From Triticum aestivum (lineage: Eukaryota; Streptophyta; Magnoliopsida; Poales; Poaceae): DNA of 64,000 nucleotides. Made by a program: the position numbers and the translations under genes. Shown here piece after piece: positions 1 to 12,300 of this stretch. The stretch lies in contig NC_057809.1 of assembly GCF_018294505.1 (NCBI RefSeq), forward strand, positions 140,094,979-140,158,978. Direction: 5' to 3'. The number at the start of each line of letters is the position of its first letter. Positions within the stretch are counted from its first letter, which is position 1. The notes under the pieces were generated by a model. It worked only from the letters and a program-made list of their open reading frames with translations. It was not told the DNA's origin and did not search any database.

Positions 1-234
1 TGTTATGCATAAGGAACATGTTTTTACAACTACAATTTAAAACTGGTAGTTGTTGCAAACATCCAATCAGATGTAAACAACAGTGGAGGAAATGATGCCT
101 GTCCAAATCTATACTAGAACAAAGTTTGAAGGGTTGAGAAGGATGAACTTACATTACATGTTAACACGGGCTGGACAAAGTCCTTCTCCATGTTGATGGA
201 AGGATAATTCAATAAATTCCCCAAAGAAAATTCT

Positions 235-865
235 TTATAAGCGTGGCCATTATTCTACATTTTGCAAAGAGTAAATATAGATCAAATAATATTGGAAGAA
301 ATAGAGGATAATGAAGCTTAGGTGCAGACTGATGATACATAATCAAATAGCAATTAATTAAGTACATCGTTACAAGGCAAAATGTACTGACAAGAGGAAT
401 GCAAACATCAACATGTGTAGTGGCATTGGCTTTATTCAACATTTTGGTAAGAGTAAATGTAGATATGATAATTTGGAGAAAGTGGAGGGCAGGGCAGATA
501 AGATGCAGAGTAATGCTAGACAATCAACTATCTCGTGATGCATGTACAGTAATACCACCACCGCCCGTTATTACTTGTCGCTCAAATGGATGTATCTAGC
601 ACTGTTAAGTTCTAAATACATCCAATTGATCATCAATTAATTCGATACAGAGGGAGTACATGACAACAGGTACTTACATGAGCAATTCAAAACTTCATAA
701 CCATTGTGTTAATTCTACATTTATCTAAGAGTAAATATAGATCTTATAATTTCAAGCAAAGGGATGATAGAGAAGCGAACATTTACAGTGATGCTACATA
801 ATCAAACAGCAATGAGTGTAAGTATGCTGACAAAGGGCAAGAAGTACTGACAAGAGCAATGCAGA
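235..865. repeat. Degenerate tandem repeat, three copies
   Basis: Three imperfect direct copies start near 235, 415 and 700. Each has the core AAGAGTAAATNTAGAT, then an AG-rich stretch, a block like GATACATAATCAAA, and an end like GTACTGACAAGAG. Copies 1 and 3 are the most complete. Copy 2 runs into a MITE. The reading frames here are not conserved between copies, so this is non-coding tandem duplication of host DNA. Confidence 0.6.
555..656. mobile_element. Stowaway-like MITE (Tc1/Mariner class)
   Basis: A 102-bp near-palindrome flanked by TA (553-554 and 657-658). The right end reads AGAGGGAG, the degenerate inverse of the Stowaway terminus CTCCCTCCG. The inner arms, with ATGGATGTATCTAG on the left and CTAAATACATCCA on the right, pair as a hairpin. 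The left terminus has decayed. It has no coding capacity and would need a Tc1/Mariner transposase in trans. Confidence 0.6.
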
Positions 866-1001
866 GCCCAGTATTGTCGTGAGATCCTATGATCGTTTGA
901 GCGAGAAGATTCATCTGAAATTAGTTTTCATACAAGAGAGAAGGTAAGGCACATGCAGAAATTTAGGAGTTCAAATTTTGGATTGATATCATAGATAGTA
1001 C

Positions 1002-1187
1002 CTGATGCTGGGCTCTCAGCAGTTCTAATAAGGGTCTGGCCACTGGAGTAGGGGTAAAGTCTGGTACAGTTGGGCCTATGTTTTCTATGACTGCTGATCT
1101 ATCTGATTTAACAGGTATCACTACCTTTTCCAAATACCTAGTTTGTACTCCTTAAGGATCTGCACTCACCCTCTTCCTTTTGGACAT
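1002..1187 (-). pseudogene. Candidate exon pair of an unknown host gene
   Basis: On the minus strand a short exon-like block (1187-1170) lies between an acceptor (TAG) and a donor (GTGAGT). A second block (1137-1002) lies between another TAG acceptor and CAG/GTACTA. Joining them keeps one frame open for about 50 codons, including the stretch KVVIPVKSDRSAVIENI, with protein-like composition. No family is recognised. The gypsy element at 2155 would separate this block from possible upstream exons near 23.6-24.0 kb. It could equally be a chance open frame; the splice signals are the only support. Confidence 0.3.
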
Positions 1188-1944
1188 CTATTACAAAAGA
1201 ATAACATTTGACTGGAAAAACATAGTATGATGACACATGGAATAGATACAGAAAATGGATAGGTATGGCATATACTCATATATGATGCTTAAACTAAGCA
1301 GATGGTGTAACAAAGTAGAAGTAATGCAAGAGGTCAGATGCAAAATATGTGCGACCAATACAACCTTGCCAAGTTAGAGCATGCACCTTGATGGGTGAAT
1401 AAGATAGGCCATCCTCCACCATGCCAAGTTTGTTAGCCGGTGGATTGTTCCGCAATATTCCTCTCATGCGCCCATTCTCATATTCATTTTGATAATGTTC
1501 AATACCTGACATGCATGAAAACATAAAAACAAGTGAGATTATCTTTGTAATGCAGAAGTGATTCCAATCCAATACTTCCTCCCTATAAACCCCTCTGTGC
1601 TATCTCTACAATTCTTCTAAGAGGTGCCATGCATGCTGTAATTTGGTGTGTGCATTAATATAATGTGGCCTACTACTCAAAATATGAGAGCTCCAGAAGT
1701 GATGATACTTCGCAGATGACAGCTTCAATGTATAGTAAAGAATAACAAGTCGACCTGACCTGACAGTTTCAAAATATACTAAGGGAAAATAACTCGACCT
1801 GACTAGTCGACCGCAAGAGAAGAGGATCATCTTAAAGAAGAGCAGAAGAGCAAGAAGATTGAAGATATTACAAGTCTTTCTATACAATGTCGGCTGGCCA
1901 CCCATGATGAACCAGAGCGCACAGAGAAATACTATTCCTTCCGG
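1188..1944. other. Unassigned host intergenic sequence
   Basis: AT-rich single-copy-looking DNA. Minus-strand open frames of 92 codons (1294-1572) and 115 codons (1606-1953) have no recognisable domain, no ordered composition and no clear splice context, so they are not called as genes. No terminal inverted repeats or LTR termini were found. Confidence 0.5.
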
Positions 1945-2154
1945 TCTCTCCATATGTGGCTCACATGCATTTCGAAACTAAAGTAGGAACATTTAGCTGA
2001 CCAATTAAACATATCTCAGTTTTACTAATATCAGCATAATATCATATTTGAATTTGTACAACTAAGCTTATTTAGCTCGATGGGTGGAGCAGTGCTATTA
2101 CGACACGAACCACGTAGGCTGATCGTGGTCATCATAAAATGGGGAAACCGTAAG
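1945..2154. repeat. Host tandem-repeat unit, left part, split by the gypsy insertion
   Basis: The block with TCGAAACTAAAGTAGGAACA, GACCAATTAAAC, then CAGTGCTATTACGACACGAA and GGGGAAACCGTAAG recurs, diverged, at about 22916-23150 and 23180-23440. The last five bases (GTAAG, 2150-2154) are the left TSD of the gypsy element. The unit resumes at 22749 on the other side. Confidence 0.65.
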
Positions 2155-2681
2155 TGTCGTGGAATTGTCATGACAGATGTCCTATGTCCTAGAGCAAGGA
2201 CTTAGTCGTAGGGCCATCGCACTAGGAAGCTTAAAGGGGTTAATCGGGACAAAGGACACGAGAGAGTTTTTATACTAGTTCGGCCCCTTACGATGAAGGT
2301 AAAAGCCTACGTCTAGTTGGGTTTGGTATTGCTAGGGTTTCGATCTCCAAGAGGCTCAACTCGCCGGCTTGGTTATCGATTGGTTGTTTCTTGCCCTAAG
2401 CCACCACCGGGTCGTCCCGTTATATACATGGGTTGACGCCTGGTGACCTACAGAGTCCCGGCCGGCTCGGTGACTTCCTTTACATGCCTTTCTTTACAAG
2501 TGTTTCCTTACATATGGTGGTTCATAATTTCAGGCCTTGAACCGCCTTCAGGCCTTTGGGCCTTCTATAAGACTTAATAAACTACAATCTTGAATGTTTA
2601 TTGGGCTTCTTGCGTAACCCACCATTGGGGCTGACCCGGCCCCTCCTGGGCGAGTCTCAACTAATAGTAATATCCCCAACA
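2155..2681 (-). repeat. 3' LTR of the gypsy element
   Basis: Begins TGTCGTGGAATTGTC and ends ATCCCCAACA on the plus strand, matching 22212-22748. Compared with the other LTR it has a 7-bp tandem duplication near 2185 (ATGTCCTATGTCCTA) and lacks a 17-bp stretch near 2463. Dinucleotides consistent with decay at C/G sites dominate the differences. Its outer flank is GTAAG. On the minus strand a TATAAAAA box lies at 2274-2267. Confidence 0.9.
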
Positions 2682-3573
2682 TTAGGCCCTAGGTTGACTT
2701 TGAACTTTGTTCTTTGTCAATCTTCCATACTTAGCAAAAAATCCTTGTAACCCGCCGTGACGTCATCTCTTCAAAATGCAAAAACTTTCATGACGTCATC
2801 TTCCAACGGATCTTTTATCTTTAATGTTTCCAGAGAATCGAGGCGCCTATATAGCTGGATAACCATTATTCGGTTCTCCCTTGATTTTCACGCCCGTCTG
2901 TTCGCATCTTTCCTTATTCTTCTCTCTCTGTCTTCTTCCTCTCGCGTCCCTGCCGCTGCTCGAGCTTCGCCGCCGCCACGCCTCATCTCCGTCGTCGACT
3001 CTGGCCGCTGCATCGACCAGAACCGATCCAGAGATCCCACGGCGACCTCCGCAGTAGACCTGCAACCGTAAGTTTCCTTTCCTTCGTGTCTCAGATCTTC
3101 ATTAGGGTTTCCAAGCTCCTACTTGTTCTTCGTAGTTCATCATAGCTTCTTCGTAGTTCTTCCACTGCCTCCTCTTTTTGATCCAAAAGAGATGTATGTT
3201 TATGCAGTAGTTGTTTGGTGCCTCCTTTTGATACTAGCAGACTCCTTTTTCTGGTACAAGAGTCATATTTAGATCTAATGAACTCATATGGGCTGTATTT
3301 TTAGGTCTAGAATTTTTTTCATTTTGAACATCCATTTGATCTGAAATAATATCAAGCATTTTGGGAAACTTGTTTGTCCCAACACTTGGCTGAATCCGCT
3401 TTCTGAAAGAATCTGTAGTCATGGCGGCTTACTGCACCAGCTTTCTTTTCCTTATATGCCATTAGCCCTTAGTTAAGCCGTCATTACTTGTTTTGCATCT
3501 TCATCCTTTAACTGTTAACCTCACCGTAAAACTGAACCGGCATGTTGCTTTTCTTTTCAGTTCCTTGCACATC
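2682..3573. other. Gypsy 3' region between LTR and opposite-strand ORF
   Basis: This holds the purine-rich end next to the 3' LTR (minus-strand AGGGCCTAA at 2690-2682). Read on the plus strand it is the likely promoter and 5' untranslated region of the opposite-strand ORF. It has TATATAGC at 2849-2856, a CT-rich stretch to about 3000, and a donor-like CAACC/GTAAGT near 3067. An acceptor CTTTTCAG ends at 3560, 13 bases before the ATG. Confidence 0.5.
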
Positions 3574-6500
3574 ATGCCGTCAAAGACACCAACCATTTGT
3601 AACTGGGTCCCCTCAACCATAACTGAGGAACGTTTAAAAGAGTTCTTCATCATAGGATTTCTGCCATCAAAAGCCGTCATGTCTTATCGTGCCCCTCATC
3701 TGGAAGAAGAACGGCCCAATCCGAGAGATGGTGAGGTGATCGTTTTTACTGACCACATGAACCGTGGCTTCTCACCGCCCGACTCAAAGTTCTTCAGAGA
3801 GGTCCTCCATTTTTTCAAACTCCACCCTCAAGATATCGGGCCCAACTCCATATCTAATATCTGGAACTTCCAAGTGCTCTGTGAGGTATATCTTCAACAA
3901 GAGCCGACCGTGGAATTGTTCAGAGAATACTTTTATCTGAACCGACAGAATGAGTGCACCAATGGCCTTAGTTTAGAACTTGGAGGTATATCAATCCAGC
4001 GCCGGTAGGGTGCCGTCTTTCCCCTTATTGTCTTACCAAGCCACCCAAAGGACTGGAACCAGACTTGGTTCTACTGCCAGGACACTTCACCAGCAAACGA
4101 GAAGCCCCTGCCGGGTTGTTGCCCTGATCGTCTTGACTCCAAGTTCACGCTTCTTGATAAGCTGACTGTCGCTGAACGCAAGAGGCTACTTCCATCCATC
4201 AAAAGGATCAACACTCTGTTGGGGAACGGGTTAACTGGAGTTGATCTGACCCGTTGCTGGATCTCATGGCGGGTCATCCCTTTGAGCCGCCGGTCAAAGC
4301 TGATGTATGAGTATGGTGGAGGCCCGGATGACTCCCTTCGTCATAGCCCCGTTCAATTGATAGAGGAAGATATTGTCTCAATGTCAACTCTTCTGGTGAA
4401 CGGGAAATATGAAGATTGCAGTGTCGTCGGGTTAAACCCCTTCTGTCAGCTTAACCCGGTTCCAGAAGTAAGGATGTCATTATTTATCTCTTTTGTATTT
4501 CTCCAGCCGTATTGTTCTGACTCTTTACCTTGTTTTTACCTGTCTGCAGGCCAATTCTGACTTCTGGAAAGTTAAGTATGACCACGAGGCGGCGAAGAAA
4601 GCGAAAGCTGTCGCCATAAATGCCAAGAAAACGACCCGGAGGTCAAAAAAGAAGAAAAAGAGTACCGCTGAAGACCTGATGATACATCTGACTCGGAGGT
4701 AGCCCTTGATTCCCTTGGCCAATTTTTTAACAATCTTATTGACACTGATCATTACCAGGATGATAGTGGGGCCAGTCAGGCCGGGGAAGCAGAGGTAACT
4801 ATCATTTCCTCCGACTCAGAGCCCTTATCAAGACACAAAGTTCGACGAGTGATCCGTAAAGTAAGGTTTTCTAACCCTTTAGCTCACTTGGATCCCAACT
4901 TTCGTTTGAAAAAGTAGCAACATGAAAGCCGCCGTCAAGCTGGGATTGAAGACGAACCGGTTGTCGTTCTTCAACAAACTCCTCGGAAACGTCCGAATGA
5001 GGTTTACTTATTTCCATCTTTAACTCTGTTTAATGGATCCTTCTCCTTGTTTTTCTTTTAACTCTATTTTATCCTTTCAGGAGGTGTCTCGCTCTTTTGG
5101 TGACTCATCGCAGACGCAATTCCCGGCTTTCAAGACTGCTCCCGGGTAACAGAAATCCTCCTTTCTTTCGGGTTTGTTCAATTGTATCTTTATACTGACA
5201 ACCTTGCAACATTTTTTCTTAGCAGTCAAGCTAAATCCAAGAAAGCGAAGGCAGCTAAGCCGGCGGAAGACCCGCCGACGCTGGCATCTGACCCGACTAG
5301 GCTTTCTTCTCCGTTAACTGACGCTCCAGAAGACCCGCCTGTTGACACCAAAGAAAATCCTCCTGAGCCGTCATTTGACGAAACCATTGTGAACCCTTCC
5401 ACAACCGGACCATCAAGCTCAGCCAACCCACCGTATCTGTCTGCACAAGATGTTCAGATTACCGGGAGCCGCTTTATTGAACCGGGGAACCCAACCGTGC
5501 TGGCTCGGTGTACAGCAAAACAAGAGGCGTTGGAGAGGCAGAAAATTTGTTTTGACGTTGCCAACTATGACCGGCTCAATGCCAATGATATTTTATCCGG
5601 CTATCTTAACCATGTACACTCCAGCCGCGACTCTGAGACTGAAATGGTCAAACAACTGCAGTTGAAATACGAGGTATGTTTTTCTGGCTTATCTGTATTC
5701 CTTCAGCCCCCAAGTCTTCAGATTATGAGAGAACCGGGATGACCTATAGACTTTAAAATATAGGTCGAGACCTTTACCTTTGAAACTTTTCTTGACTTTA
5801 ATAGATCAAAGCTTCACCTGTAGTCCCCAAGGGCCGGTTCATTTTGATAATAAATGAACCGGTACTTTAAATTGTTTGGTTCCGTATTCAAAAGACTTAA
5901 TATTTCGGCTTAACCTTTGAGAAACTTGCTGAACTGCATACATTAGCCCCCAAGTGCTAAGTGCCGTTACTTTGTAAGGTGCTTGGGACTTAAATATGTC
6001 TGTAGAGTCGTAGAAATTTGATTTGGCATACATTAGCCCCCAAGTGTCAAGTGGTTTTTTGTAAAGTACTTGAGACTTGAATCTTGATTTTTGAATTTGA
6101 AACCAAATCTTGACTCATCTGAATGTTTTGCAGAATGCCTTATCTGAATTGAACTCTCAATTGACTGACACGAAGACCCGTTTAGCGAGTCAGCAGACAG
6201 AAATCAAATTCGCCAACTCCAAACTGCAAATAAGTCTCTCTTCAACGGAAAATTTAAAGACCAGCTTTGCTATCAAGGAAAAATCTTGGGCAGAGGAAAA
6301 AATGCTTCTGACCCAATGTGCTGAGATGGCCGAAACAGCTCTGAAAGAGATTTCAACAGAGTTGAACGGGTTAAAGGGCCGGGTGTCTCAAATGGTAGCT
6401 GCTATCTTTGGTAAGCTGTCTGACTTTAACTTTTGTGTGTTGTTTTGCCGATCCGGAGTCTAATCTGCCAACCGACTTTGCGTGTAAAATTTATGCAGGT

Positions 6501-7114
6501 CCTCGAAGCAAAAATCTGAGCCAAGACCCGTTGATTAAACTGAAGGCAGTATATACTTTGGTTGAACAAATGTATATTGGCACACAGCGGGCTCTGGCCG
6601 CCATCTCTCCTGCTAATCAAGGACCCAACCGGCTCAGCGGCGTCCTGAAGAAACTGTCCATCCTTCCTGCCAGGTTTCAAGAAGTAAAACGCTCCTACGC
6701 GAGAGCCGGAGATTTGACTGCCCTGATCCGCTCCAAGGCTTGGGTGCCAGACCTATACCCGGCGGACGTGGCTAGAGGCTATCCCACCGTGAAGGAAGAC
6801 GGGTCTCCTTTTGATCAGGATGACTTCATGGCTTGCGTGCGCGGAGTCCGGCCTCAGGCAACTACCCTTGGAGATGATACCAATGTTGATAAATACCAGC
6901 CAGGTTTTGATAGTGAGAATAAGAAGATGGCCACTCCCTCATACAAGGTAACAGATTTGATCCCACCAGTGAGAGAAGACACATTTGCCCCGGAAGTTGA
7001 CCCGGTCGCCTGATCGACGACGAAGCCGAATTTGTCGCCGTGAATGGTTTTGATTGGTCAAAACCCAACTTCCAGCCAACAAAAGGTGGTGAACCGGCAA
7101 GGGAGGAACAATGA
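3574..7114 (+). pseudogene. Opposite-strand accessory ORF of the gypsy element (Transposase_28 / 'putative gypsy type transposon' family)
   Basis: The ATG at 3574 starts a protein whose first 140 residues (MPSKTPTICNWVPSTITEE onward) resemble the plant domain called 'putative gypsy type transposon'. Predicted exons are 3574-4467, 4550-5001, 5081-5145, 5226-5673, 6134-6410 and 6499-7114, all with GT-AG borders. The middle is lysine-rich, then acidic and proline-rich. The exon at 6134-6410 looks like coiled coil. Function is unknown. It is transcribed against gag-pol. It is broken: a stop after a shift near 4008, a shift near 4675, a TAG at 4915-4917 and a shift near 7000. Intron positions are inferred from sequence only. 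Confidence 0.7.
5674..6133 (+). repeat. Intron of the accessory ORF with repeated AGCCCCCAAGT motifs
   Basis: The intron runs from GAG/GTATGT to TTTGCAG. It contains several copies of AGCCCCCAAGT or close variants (about 5705, 5823, 5944, 6032). Two are followed by near-direct repeats with GCTTGGGACT or ACTTGAGACT. On the element's sense strand the motif reads ACTTGGGGGCT, which is polypurine-tract-like. Confidence 0.6.
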
Positions 7115-7424
7115 TCATCTTCATGGGCTTATAAAGCCTTGTAATAACTTAGTTGTGAAAATACTGTATGCTTTGCTTATGCCATCGCGCATAAAACACT
7201 TTTTATGGGAGTCTGTTTCCTGATGCCAATGTATGCATCGTATTTAATGTTTGTTTCTGCAATGTTTGAACTTTGTTCCTGTAAATACAAAGAAAAGACT
7301 GGCTTGGCGGCTTAGAACCAAACGGGTTAAAACACCCAATTTATAGCCAACACGTTTACCACAGTAAGAACCATAGACAAATATAAATAAAGGACAAGGG
7401 CTAACTCTTTAGTTAATGCAGTAG
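7115..7424. other. Gypsy spacer left of the nested copia insertion
   Basis: AT-rich sequence following the accessory ORF stop, with no gene. It is the 3' flank of that ORF and part of the spacer that resumes at 14929. The bases GTAAG (7425-7429) are the TSD of the nested copia element. Confidence 0.6.
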
Positions 7425-7429
7425 GTAAG

Positions 7430-9158
7430 TGTTGGAAATATGCCCTAGAGGCAATAATAAATTAGTTGTTATTATATTTCCTTGTTCATGATAATTGTTT
7501 ATTATCCATGCTAGAATTGTATTGATAGGAAACTCAGATACATGTGTGGATACATAGACAACACCATGTCCCTAGTAAGCCTCTAGTTGACTAGCTCGTT
7601 GATCAATAGATGGTTACGGTTTCCTGACCATGGACATTGGATATCATTGATAACGGGATCACATCATTAGGAGAATGATGTGATGGACAAGACCCAATCC
7701 TAAGCCTAGCACAAAGATCGTGTAGTTCGTTCGCTAAAGCTTTTCTAATGTCAAGTATCATTTCCTTAGACCATGACATTGTGCAACTCCCGGATACCGT
7801 AGGAATACTTTGGGTGTGCCAAACGTCACAACGTAACTGGGTGGCTATAAAGGTATACTACAGGTATCTCCGAAAGTGTCTGTTGGGTTGGCACGAATCG
7901 AGACTGGGATTTGTCACTCCGTGCGACGGAGAGGTATCTCTGGGCCCACTCGGTAGGACATCATCATAATGTGCACAATGTTATCAAGGAGTTGATCACG
8001 GGATGATGTGTTACGGAACGAGTAAACAGACTTGACGGTAACGAGATTGAACAAGGTATCGGGATACCGACGATCGAATCTCGGGCAAGTATCGTACCGC
8101 TAGACAAAGGGAATTGTATATGGGATTGATTAAGTCCTTGACATCGTGGTTCATCCGATGAGATCATCGTGGAACATGTGGGAGCCAACATGGGTATCCA
8201 GATCCCACTGTTGGTTATTGACCGGAGAGTCATCTCGGTCATGTCTGCATGTCTCCCGAACCCGTAGGGTCTACACACTTAAGGTTCGGTGACGCTAGGG
8301 TTATAGAGATATAAGTATGCGGTAACCCGAAAGTTGTTCGGAGTCCTGGATGAGATCCCGGACATCACGAGGAGTTCCGGAATGGTCCGGAGGTAAAGAA
8401 TTATATATAGGAAGTGCTATTTCGGGCATCGGGACAAGTTTCGGGGTCATCGGTATTGTACCGGGACCACCGGAAGGGTCCCGGGGGTCCACCGGGTGGG
8501 GCCACCTGCCCCGGGGGCCACATGGGCTGTAGGGGGTGCGCCTTGGCCTACATGGGCCAAGGGCACCAGCCCCAAGAGGCCCATGCGCCAAAGGGATAAG
8601 AGGAGGGGAGAGTCCTAAAGGGGGAAGGCACCTCCGAGGTGCCTTGGGGAGGATGGACTCCTCCCCCCCTTGGCCGCACCCTTCCTTGGAGGAAGGGGCA
8701 AGGCTGCGCCCTCCCCCTCTCCCTTGGCCATATATATAGTGGGGGGAAGGGAGGGCAACCATACCTAAGCCCTGGCGCCTCCCTCTCCCTCCCATGACAC
8801 ATCTCCCTCCTCCCGCAGCGCTTGGCGAAGCCCTGTTGGAATCCCGCTACTTCCACCACCACGCCGTCGTGCTGCTGGATCTCCATCAACCTCTCCTCCC
8901 CCCTTGCTGGATCAAGAAGGAGGAGACGTCGCTGCTCCGTACGTGTGTTGAACGCGGAGGTGCCGTCCGTTCGGCGCTAGGATCATCGGTGATTTGGATC
9001 ACGACGAGTACGACTCCATCAACCCCGTTCTCTTGAACGCTTCCGCGCGCGATCTACAAGGGTATGTAGATCCACTCCTCCCTCGTTGCTAGATGACTCC
9101 ATAGATAGATCTTGGTGACACGTAGGAAATATTTGAATTTATGCTACGTTCCCCAACA
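7430..9158 (+). repeat. 5' LTR of the nested BARE-like element
   Basis: Starts TGTTGGAAATATGCC and ends TTCCCCAACA. It matches 13195-14923 with small differences, such as a T-run indel near 7744 and a C-run indel near 8896. Open frames inside it (for example 8301-8889) are GC-rich shadows and recur in every LTR copy, so they are not genes. Confidence 0.95.
8731..8739 (+). promoter_or_regulatory. TATA box of the BARE-like 5' LTR
   Basis: TATATATAG lies downstream of a GC-rich stretch and upstream of GTGGGGGGAAGG. The same box occurs at equal position in the 3' LTR (14497-14505) and in the copy at 60314-60322. In BARE-type LTRs a TATA box in this part of the LTR drives the genomic RNA. Confidence 0.6.
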
Positions 9159-9159
9159 G

Positions 9160-9176
9160 TGGCATCATGAGCTAGG
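9160..9176 (+). promoter_or_regulatory. Primer binding site
   Basis: TGGCATCATGAGCTAGG begins one base after the LTR end. It resembles the initiator-Met-tRNA site (TGGTATCAGAGC) used by copia elements, with substitutions. The same sequence is at 60744-60760 in the other copy, so it is the family's form rather than a private mutation. Confidence 0.6.
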
Positions 9177-9360
9177 TCTATGCGTAGTTTCTATGCACGA
9201 GTAGAACACAAAGTAGTTGTGGGCGTTGATTTTGTTCAATATGCTTACCGTTACTAGTCCAATCTTGATTCGGCGGCATTGTGGGATGAAGCGGCCCGGA
9301 CCAACCTTACACGTACGCTTACGTGAGACCGCACTTCAGTTCTACTGTTTAGATATGTTC

Positions 9361-12300
9361 CTAGAGAAAATTTAGTTGAAAGTTGATAGTAGCAATTATG
9401 CGGACTAGGTCCGTAAACTGAGGATTGTCCTCATTGCTTCATAGAAGGCTTATGTCCTTAATGCACCGCTCAGTGTGCTGAACCTCGAACGTTGTCTGTG
9501 GATGTTGCGAACATCTGACATACACATTTTGATAACTACGTGATAGTTCAGTTAAACGGTTTAGAGTTGAGGCATCGAAGATGTTTTGAAACGTCGTGAA
9601 ACATATGAGATGTTTCGAGGGCTGAAATTGGGATTTCAGGCTCGTGCTCACGTCCAGAGGTATAAGACCTCCGACGATTTTCTTAGCCTGCAAACTAAGG
9701 GAGAAAATCTCAATTGTTGAGCTTGTGCTCAGATTGTCTGAGTACAACAATCATTTGAATCAAGTGGGAGTTGATCTTCCAGATGAGATAGTGATGTTTC
9801 TCCGAAGTCATTACCACCAAGCTACTAGAGCTTCGTGATGAACTATAATATATCAGGGACATATATGATGATCCTTGAGATATTCACGATGTTTGACACC
9901 ACAAAAGTAGAAATCAAGAAGGAGCATCAATTGTTGATGGTTGGTGAAACCACTAGTTTCAAGAAGGGCAAGGGAAAGAAGGGATACTTCATGAAATGGC
10001 AAATCAGCTGCTACTCTAGTGAAGAAACCCAAGGTTGAACCCAAACCCGAGACTAAGTGCTTCTGCAATAAGGGGAACAACCACTGGTGCAGAATTACCC
10101 TAGATACTTGGTAGATGAGAAGGATGGCAAGGTCGATAGAAGTATATTGGATATACATTATGTTAATGTGTACTTTACTAGTACTCCTAGTAGCACCAGG
10201 GTATTAGATACCGGTTCGGTTGCTAAGTGTTAGTAACTCAAAATAAAAGGCTGCGGAGTAAACGGAGACTAGCTAAAGGTGAGCTCGCAATATGTGTTGG
10301 AAGTTTTTCCAAGATTGATGTGATCAAACATCGCACGCTCCCTCTACCATCGAGATTGGTGTTTGCGTTGAGCATAGACATGATTGGATTATGTCTATCG
10401 CAATACGGTTATTCATTTAAGGAGAATAATGGTTACTCTGTTTATTTGAATAATACCTTCAATGGTCTTACACCTAAGATGAATGGTTTGTTGAATCTCG
10501 ATCGTAGTGATACACATGTTCATGCCAAAAGATATAAGATAGTAATGATAGTACCACGTACTTGTGGCACTGCCACGTAAGTCATATCGGTATAAAACGC
10601 ATGAAGAAGCTCCATGTTGATGGATCTTTGGGCTCACTCATTTTTGAAAGGATTGAGACATGCGAACCATGTTTGTTGGTAGATATGCATGAAGAAACTC
10701 TATACAGATGGATTGTTTGGACTCACTTGATTTTGAATCACTTGAGACATGCAAATCATACCACATGGGCAAGATGACTGAAAGCCTCATTTTCAGTAAA
10801 ATGGAACTAGAAAGCAACTTGTTGGAAGTAATACATTTTTGATGTGTACAGTCCAATGAGTGCTGAAGCGTGTAGTGGATATCGTTATGTTCTTACTTCA
10901 CAGATGATTTGAGTAGATATTGAGTATATTTACTTGATGAATCACGAGTCTGAATTATTGAAAGGTTCAAGTAATTTCAGGGTGAAGTTGAAAGATCGTC
11001 GTGACAAGAGGATAAAAGATCTATGATATGATCATAGAGATGAATATCTGAATTACGAGTTTGGCACATAATTAAGACATTGTGGAAATTGTTCCACAAC
11101 TAATACAGCCTGGAACACCATAGTGTGATGGTGTGTCCGAACATCATAACTGCACCCTATTGGATATGATGCATACCATGATGTCTCTTATCGAATTACC
11201 ACGATAGTTTATGGGTTAGGCATTAAACACAACCACATTCACTTTAAATAGGGCACCACGTAATTCCGATGAGATGACACCGTATGAACTATGGTTTAGA
11301 GAAACCTAAGCTATCATTTCTTAGAAGTTTGGGGCTGCGACTCTTATGTGAAAAAGTTTCAGGCTGATAAGCTCGAACCCAAAGCGGATAAATGCATCTT
11401 CATAGGACACCCAAAATAGTTGGGTATACCTCCTGTCTCAGAACCGAAAGCAATAAGGGATTGGTTCTAGGATCGGGTCCTTTCTCGAGGAAAAGTTTCT
11501 CTCGAAAGAATTGAGTGGGAGGATGGTGGAGACTTGATAAGGTTGTTGAACCGTCTCTTCAACTAGTGTGTGTCAGGGCACAGGAAGTTGTTCCTGTGGC
11601 ACCTACACCAATTGAAGTGGAAGCTTATGATAGTGATCATGAAACTTTAGATCAAGCCACTACCAAACCTCGTGGGATGACAAGGATGCGTACTACTTCA
11701 GAGTGGTACGTAATCCTGTCTTGGAAGTCATGTTGCTAGACAACAATGAACCTACGAGCTATGGAGAAGCGATGGTGGGCCCGGATTCCGATAAATGGCT
11801 CGAGGCCATAAAATCCGAGATAGGATCCATGTATGAAAAGAAAGTGTAGACTTTGGCAGAACAGCTCGATGGTCGTAAGGCTGTTGAGTGCAGATGGATT
11901 TTAAAAGGAAGACGGACAATGATGGTAAGTATCAGCATTAAGAAAGCTCGACTTGTCGTTAAGATTTTTTCCGACAAGTTCAAGGAGTTGACTATGATGA
12001 GACTTTCTCACTCGTAGCGAAGCTAAGAGTCTGTTGGAATTATATTAGCGATTACTGCATTATTTATGAAGTCTTGCAGATAGGATGTCAAAACATTGTT
12101 TCCTCGACGTTTTTTGAGGAAAGGTTGTATGTGATACAACCGGAAGGTTTTGCCAATCCTGAAAGATGCTAATAAGTATGCAAAGCTCCAGCAATCCTTC
12201 TAAGGACTGGAGTAAGCATCTCGGAGTTGGAATGTATGCTTTGATGAGATGATCAAAGATTATGGGTGTATACAAAGTTTATGAGAAACTTGTATTTCCA

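Noticed and set aside
1294..1953. Two minus-strand frames of 92 and 115 codons
   Set aside because: No domain, no splice context and no ordered composition.
8301..8889. Long GC-rich frames in the LTR (also at 14067-14655, 42885-43203 and 59897-60583)
   Set aside because: They lie in LTRs, overlap in several frames and strands, and shift between copies, so they are composition artefacts.
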